Assembly: GCA_020161795.1 (NCBI GenBank)
Contig: JAIUOR010000001.1
Location: 1 to 64,000, forward strand
Direction of reading: 5' to 3'
Origin: Actinomycetota bacterium
GTDB lineage: Bacteria; Actinomycetota; Actinomycetes; Propionibacteriales; Propionibacteriaceae
Length of the DNA: 64,000 nucleotides
In this document: positions 62,220 to 64,000 of the stretch, one piece after another
Layout: the number at the start of each line of letters is the position of its first letter
Position numbering within the stretch: the stretch's first letter is position 1
Translations under genes and position numbers: made by a program
Notes under the pieces: generated by a model
The model's database searches: none
What the model saw: the letters and a program-made list of their open reading frames with translations, nothing else
Told to the model about the DNA's origin: nothing

Positions 62220-62488
62220 GCGCGACGGCACCGCTGAGATGACAGCGATGGCGGCGGGTGGGCTCGGTGAGGTCCGGCGTCCGGGGTGCCGGTAGGGCTG
62301 CACGCCACTTCGGATATCTCGATTTCCCCACGACGTCCTTTCGCTAGGATCGCAGCGTCTGTCGCGACGGGCAGGGAAGTCCTTCCTACGACGACGCCGA
62401 GGATGTCGGTCACCCGAACTGACCGATCGATCCGGGGTCGTCGGCTCCGTGGTTGTCCGACATGTCGTACACGATCGAGGGAAGCGCG

Positions 62489-64000
62489 ATGAGACACCCC
62501 TTACGTTCGGCAGTGGCCGGCTTGGTCTCCGCTGTCATGGTGGCGGGGCTGATGGCGGCCGCGCCCGCGCACGCGGCGACGGCCGGGTTCTCGGGTGTGT
62601 CGAAACCGAAGATCAGCGGCACGAAGGCCGTAGGCAAGAAGCTGACCGCGAAGCCGGACACGAAGACCCGCCCGAAAGCGACGTCCCGCACGTACCAGTG
62701 GCTACGTGGCGGCGCGGTCATCCAGGACGCCACCGAGAAGACGTACACGCTCACGGCGTCCGACAAGGGTAAGCGCATCTCGGTCAAGGTGTGCTACGCC
62801 AAGGCCGGCTACGCCAAGAAGTGCGTGACGTCGTCCAGAACCAGGAAGGTTGCCTACGGCAGGTTCTCCGGGGTCTCGAAGCCCGGCGTCCGCGGCGCCA
62901 GGGAGGTCGGCAGCGTCCTCATCGCCGAGCCCGACTCGAAGACCTCGCCCAAGACGACCTCGTTCACCTACCGGTGGTATCGCAACGGCAGCAAGATCAG
63001 CAAGGCCACCAAAGCCAGCCACGTACTCACCAAGTCCGACCAGGGCAAGACAATCTCGGTCAAGGTCTGCCACAAGGCCTCCGGGTACACCGCCAAGTGC
63101 GTGACCTCCGCCAGGACCGGCAAGATCAAGGCCGCGACCGTCAAAGCCGCGCCAGGCACCGTGTGGGCCTGGGGAAGCAATGAGCGCGGGCAACTCGGCG
63201 ACGGCACCACCAAGGACCGTGACAAGCCGGTGCAGGTGCAGGGCTTGACCGGCGTCACCGCCGTGAGCGCTGGGCAACGAGTCCCTTCCTGGCACGGATA
63301 TGTCTACGCGATCAAGAAGGATCGCTCCGTCTGGGCCTGGGGCGACAACACCTACGGGGAACTGGACGGGCTCTCTTCCAGCTCCCCGCTGGGGAAGCTG
63401 CAGAAGACGCCTGTGCCGATGACGGGTTTGACCAACGTCGCAGCCATCGACGACAAGGCGTTCTGCCGTCGCGCGGTCAAGAAGGACGGCACGGTGTGGG
63501 AGTGGGCCGGTGCGGGCTGCATGGGGAACACGCTTGACGGCGCTTGGGGCAACGAGGTCGTAGGCGCCTATGCGCGGTTCCCGGATCTGGCCGGGGTCAA
63601 GGCCATCAGCGCCGGCGTGGCGCTCAAGTCCGATGGCACGGTCTGGACGTTCACCGAACACAACGAAGACCCCAGGTATCAGGGCCCTCAGTACCAAGAT
63701 CCCAGATGGGGTGACATCCTGCTCATCCGGCAGGTGCCGGGCCTGACCGGGGTCACGGCCATCAGCGGTGACTACCTTGGCTGGTCGCCCCACGGCACGC
63801 CTGAATCCGGCTACTACAGCGGCTCGGCCTACGCGCTCAAGTCGGACGGGACCGTCTGGGCCTGGGGCAACAACCGCCACGGGCAGCTCGGCGACGGCAC
63901 GACCATTGAGCGCGAGGCACCCGTGCAGGTGTCCGGTCTCACCGGAGTGACACTCATCAGCGCGGCTGGCACCAGTGCCTTCGCGGTGAAGAAGGACGGC
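62489..64000 (+). CDS. Secreted RCC1-repeat protein with Ig-like repeats (partial, runs off the window)
   Basis: The frame is open for 504 codons to the window end. The signal peptide (MRHPLRSAVAGLVSAVMVAG...) ends near APAHA. Two Ig-like repeats follow at about residues 33-125 and 125-212, with RTYQWLRGG and FTYRWYRNG and the block TLTASDKGKRISVKVCYAKAGY. Each carries a cysteine pair. RCC1 propeller blades begin near residue 227: VWAWGSNERGQLGDGTTKDR, VWAWGDNTYGEL, VWAWGNNRHGQLGDGTT. Such proteins are secreted or surface-bound in actinobacteria; function is unknown. GAGGGAAG precedes the ATG. The same repeat family occurs in the LRR protein at 223. Confidence 0.8.
   Translation, partial: MRHPLRSAVAGLVSAVMVAGLMAAAPAHAATAGFSGVSKPKISGTKAVGKKLTAKPDTKTRPKATSRTYQWLRGGAVIQDATEKTYTLTASDKGKRISVKVCYAKAGYAKKCVTSSRTRKVAYGRFSGVSKPGVRGAREVGSVLIAEPDSKTSPKTTSFTYRWYRNGSKISKATKASHVLTKSDQGKTISVKVCHKASGYTAKCVTSARTGKIKAATVKAAPGTVWAWGSNERGQLGDGTTKDRDKPVQVQGLTGVTAVSAGQRVPSWHGYVYAIKKDRSVWAWGDNTYGELDGLSSSSPLGKLQKTPVPMTGLTNVAAIDDKAFCRRAVKKDGTVWEWAGAGCMGNTLDGAWGNEVVGAYARFPDLAGVKAISAGVALKSDGTVWTFTEHNEDPRYQGPQYQDPRWGDILLIRQVPGLTGVTAISGDYLGWSPHGTPESGYYSGSAYALKSDGTVWAWGNNRHGQLGDGTTIEREAPVQVSGLTGVTLISAAGTSAFAVKKDG

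Overview
The window is GC-rich, densely coded DNA with GTG/TTG starts, an IdeR/DtxR-type iron box, an EfeUOB system, ROK/LacI sugar regulators and many short-overlap operons. This suggests an actinobacterium. The gene set (alpha-ribazole-5-phosphate synthase, 3-hexulose-6-phosphate synthase, a giant acyl-CoA dehydratase activator) would fit the Propionibacteriales, but that placement is inference. No rRNA, tRNA, CRISPR array or prophage was recognised.

Left end (1-9.3 kb): the right end of an ISL3-type insertion sequence, then a secreted leucine-rich-repeat protein, a lipoprotein, several glyoxalase-fold (VOC) proteins and a hydrolase/TetR/membrane-protein operon with its own operator. A 3-hexulose-6-phosphate synthase and a secreted ScyD/ScyE-type propeller follow. 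Two decayed genes lie here: a thioredoxin-2-like pseudogene and the tail of a sugar-phosphate-epimerase-like barrel.

Carbohydrate island (9.3-37.7 kb): four modules are packed together. (1) A minus-strand operon with a secreted propeller protein, solute-binding lipoprotein, two MalF/MalG-type permeases and an intracellular six-hairpin glycosidase; it faces a LacI regulator, and matching operator-like sites lie on both sides of that lacI gene. (2) Two paralogous phosphomannose-isomerase-like proteins that each carry an N-terminal kinase-like region with no recognisable P-loop lysine, together with a ROK kinase, a ROK repressor and a mutarotase-like protein. (3) A second LacI and a six-gene plus-strand operon: RbsB/A/C-type importer, AGE/YihS-type sugar isomerase, PfkB kinase and mannitol-1-phosphate-dehydrogenase-like protein. 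(4) A minus-strand set of SDR dehydrogenase, RraA-fold protein, mannonate dehydratase and lactonase, divergent from a FadR-type GntR regulator and a zinc dehydrogenase. Module 4 reads as a possible oxidative sugar-acid route with an RraA-fold aldolase at the end.

Middle (37.7-49.6 kb): a DUF2249 protein faces a cysteine-bearing HTH regulator, followed by CblS, a CopD/CtaG-like copper/oxidase assembly membrane protein overlapping the copper ATPase CopA, a HAD phosphatase, a P-type ATPase remnant, an MTA phosphorylase-like enzyme and an iron-box-controlled efeUOB operon.

Right end (49.6-64 kb): a membrane-bound class III cyclase-like protein with altered catalytic residues is translationally coupled to an MscS channel fused to a cyclic-nucleotide-binding-like domain. 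Then come an MFS transporter, NADP-type glutamate dehydrogenase, a Gfo/Idh oxidoreductase, a TetR regulator divergent from a 1,442-residue acyl-CoA dehydratase activator-like protein, and a secreted RCC1-repeat protein cut by the window end. The RCC1 protein shares its Ig-like repeats with the leucine-rich protein at the left end.
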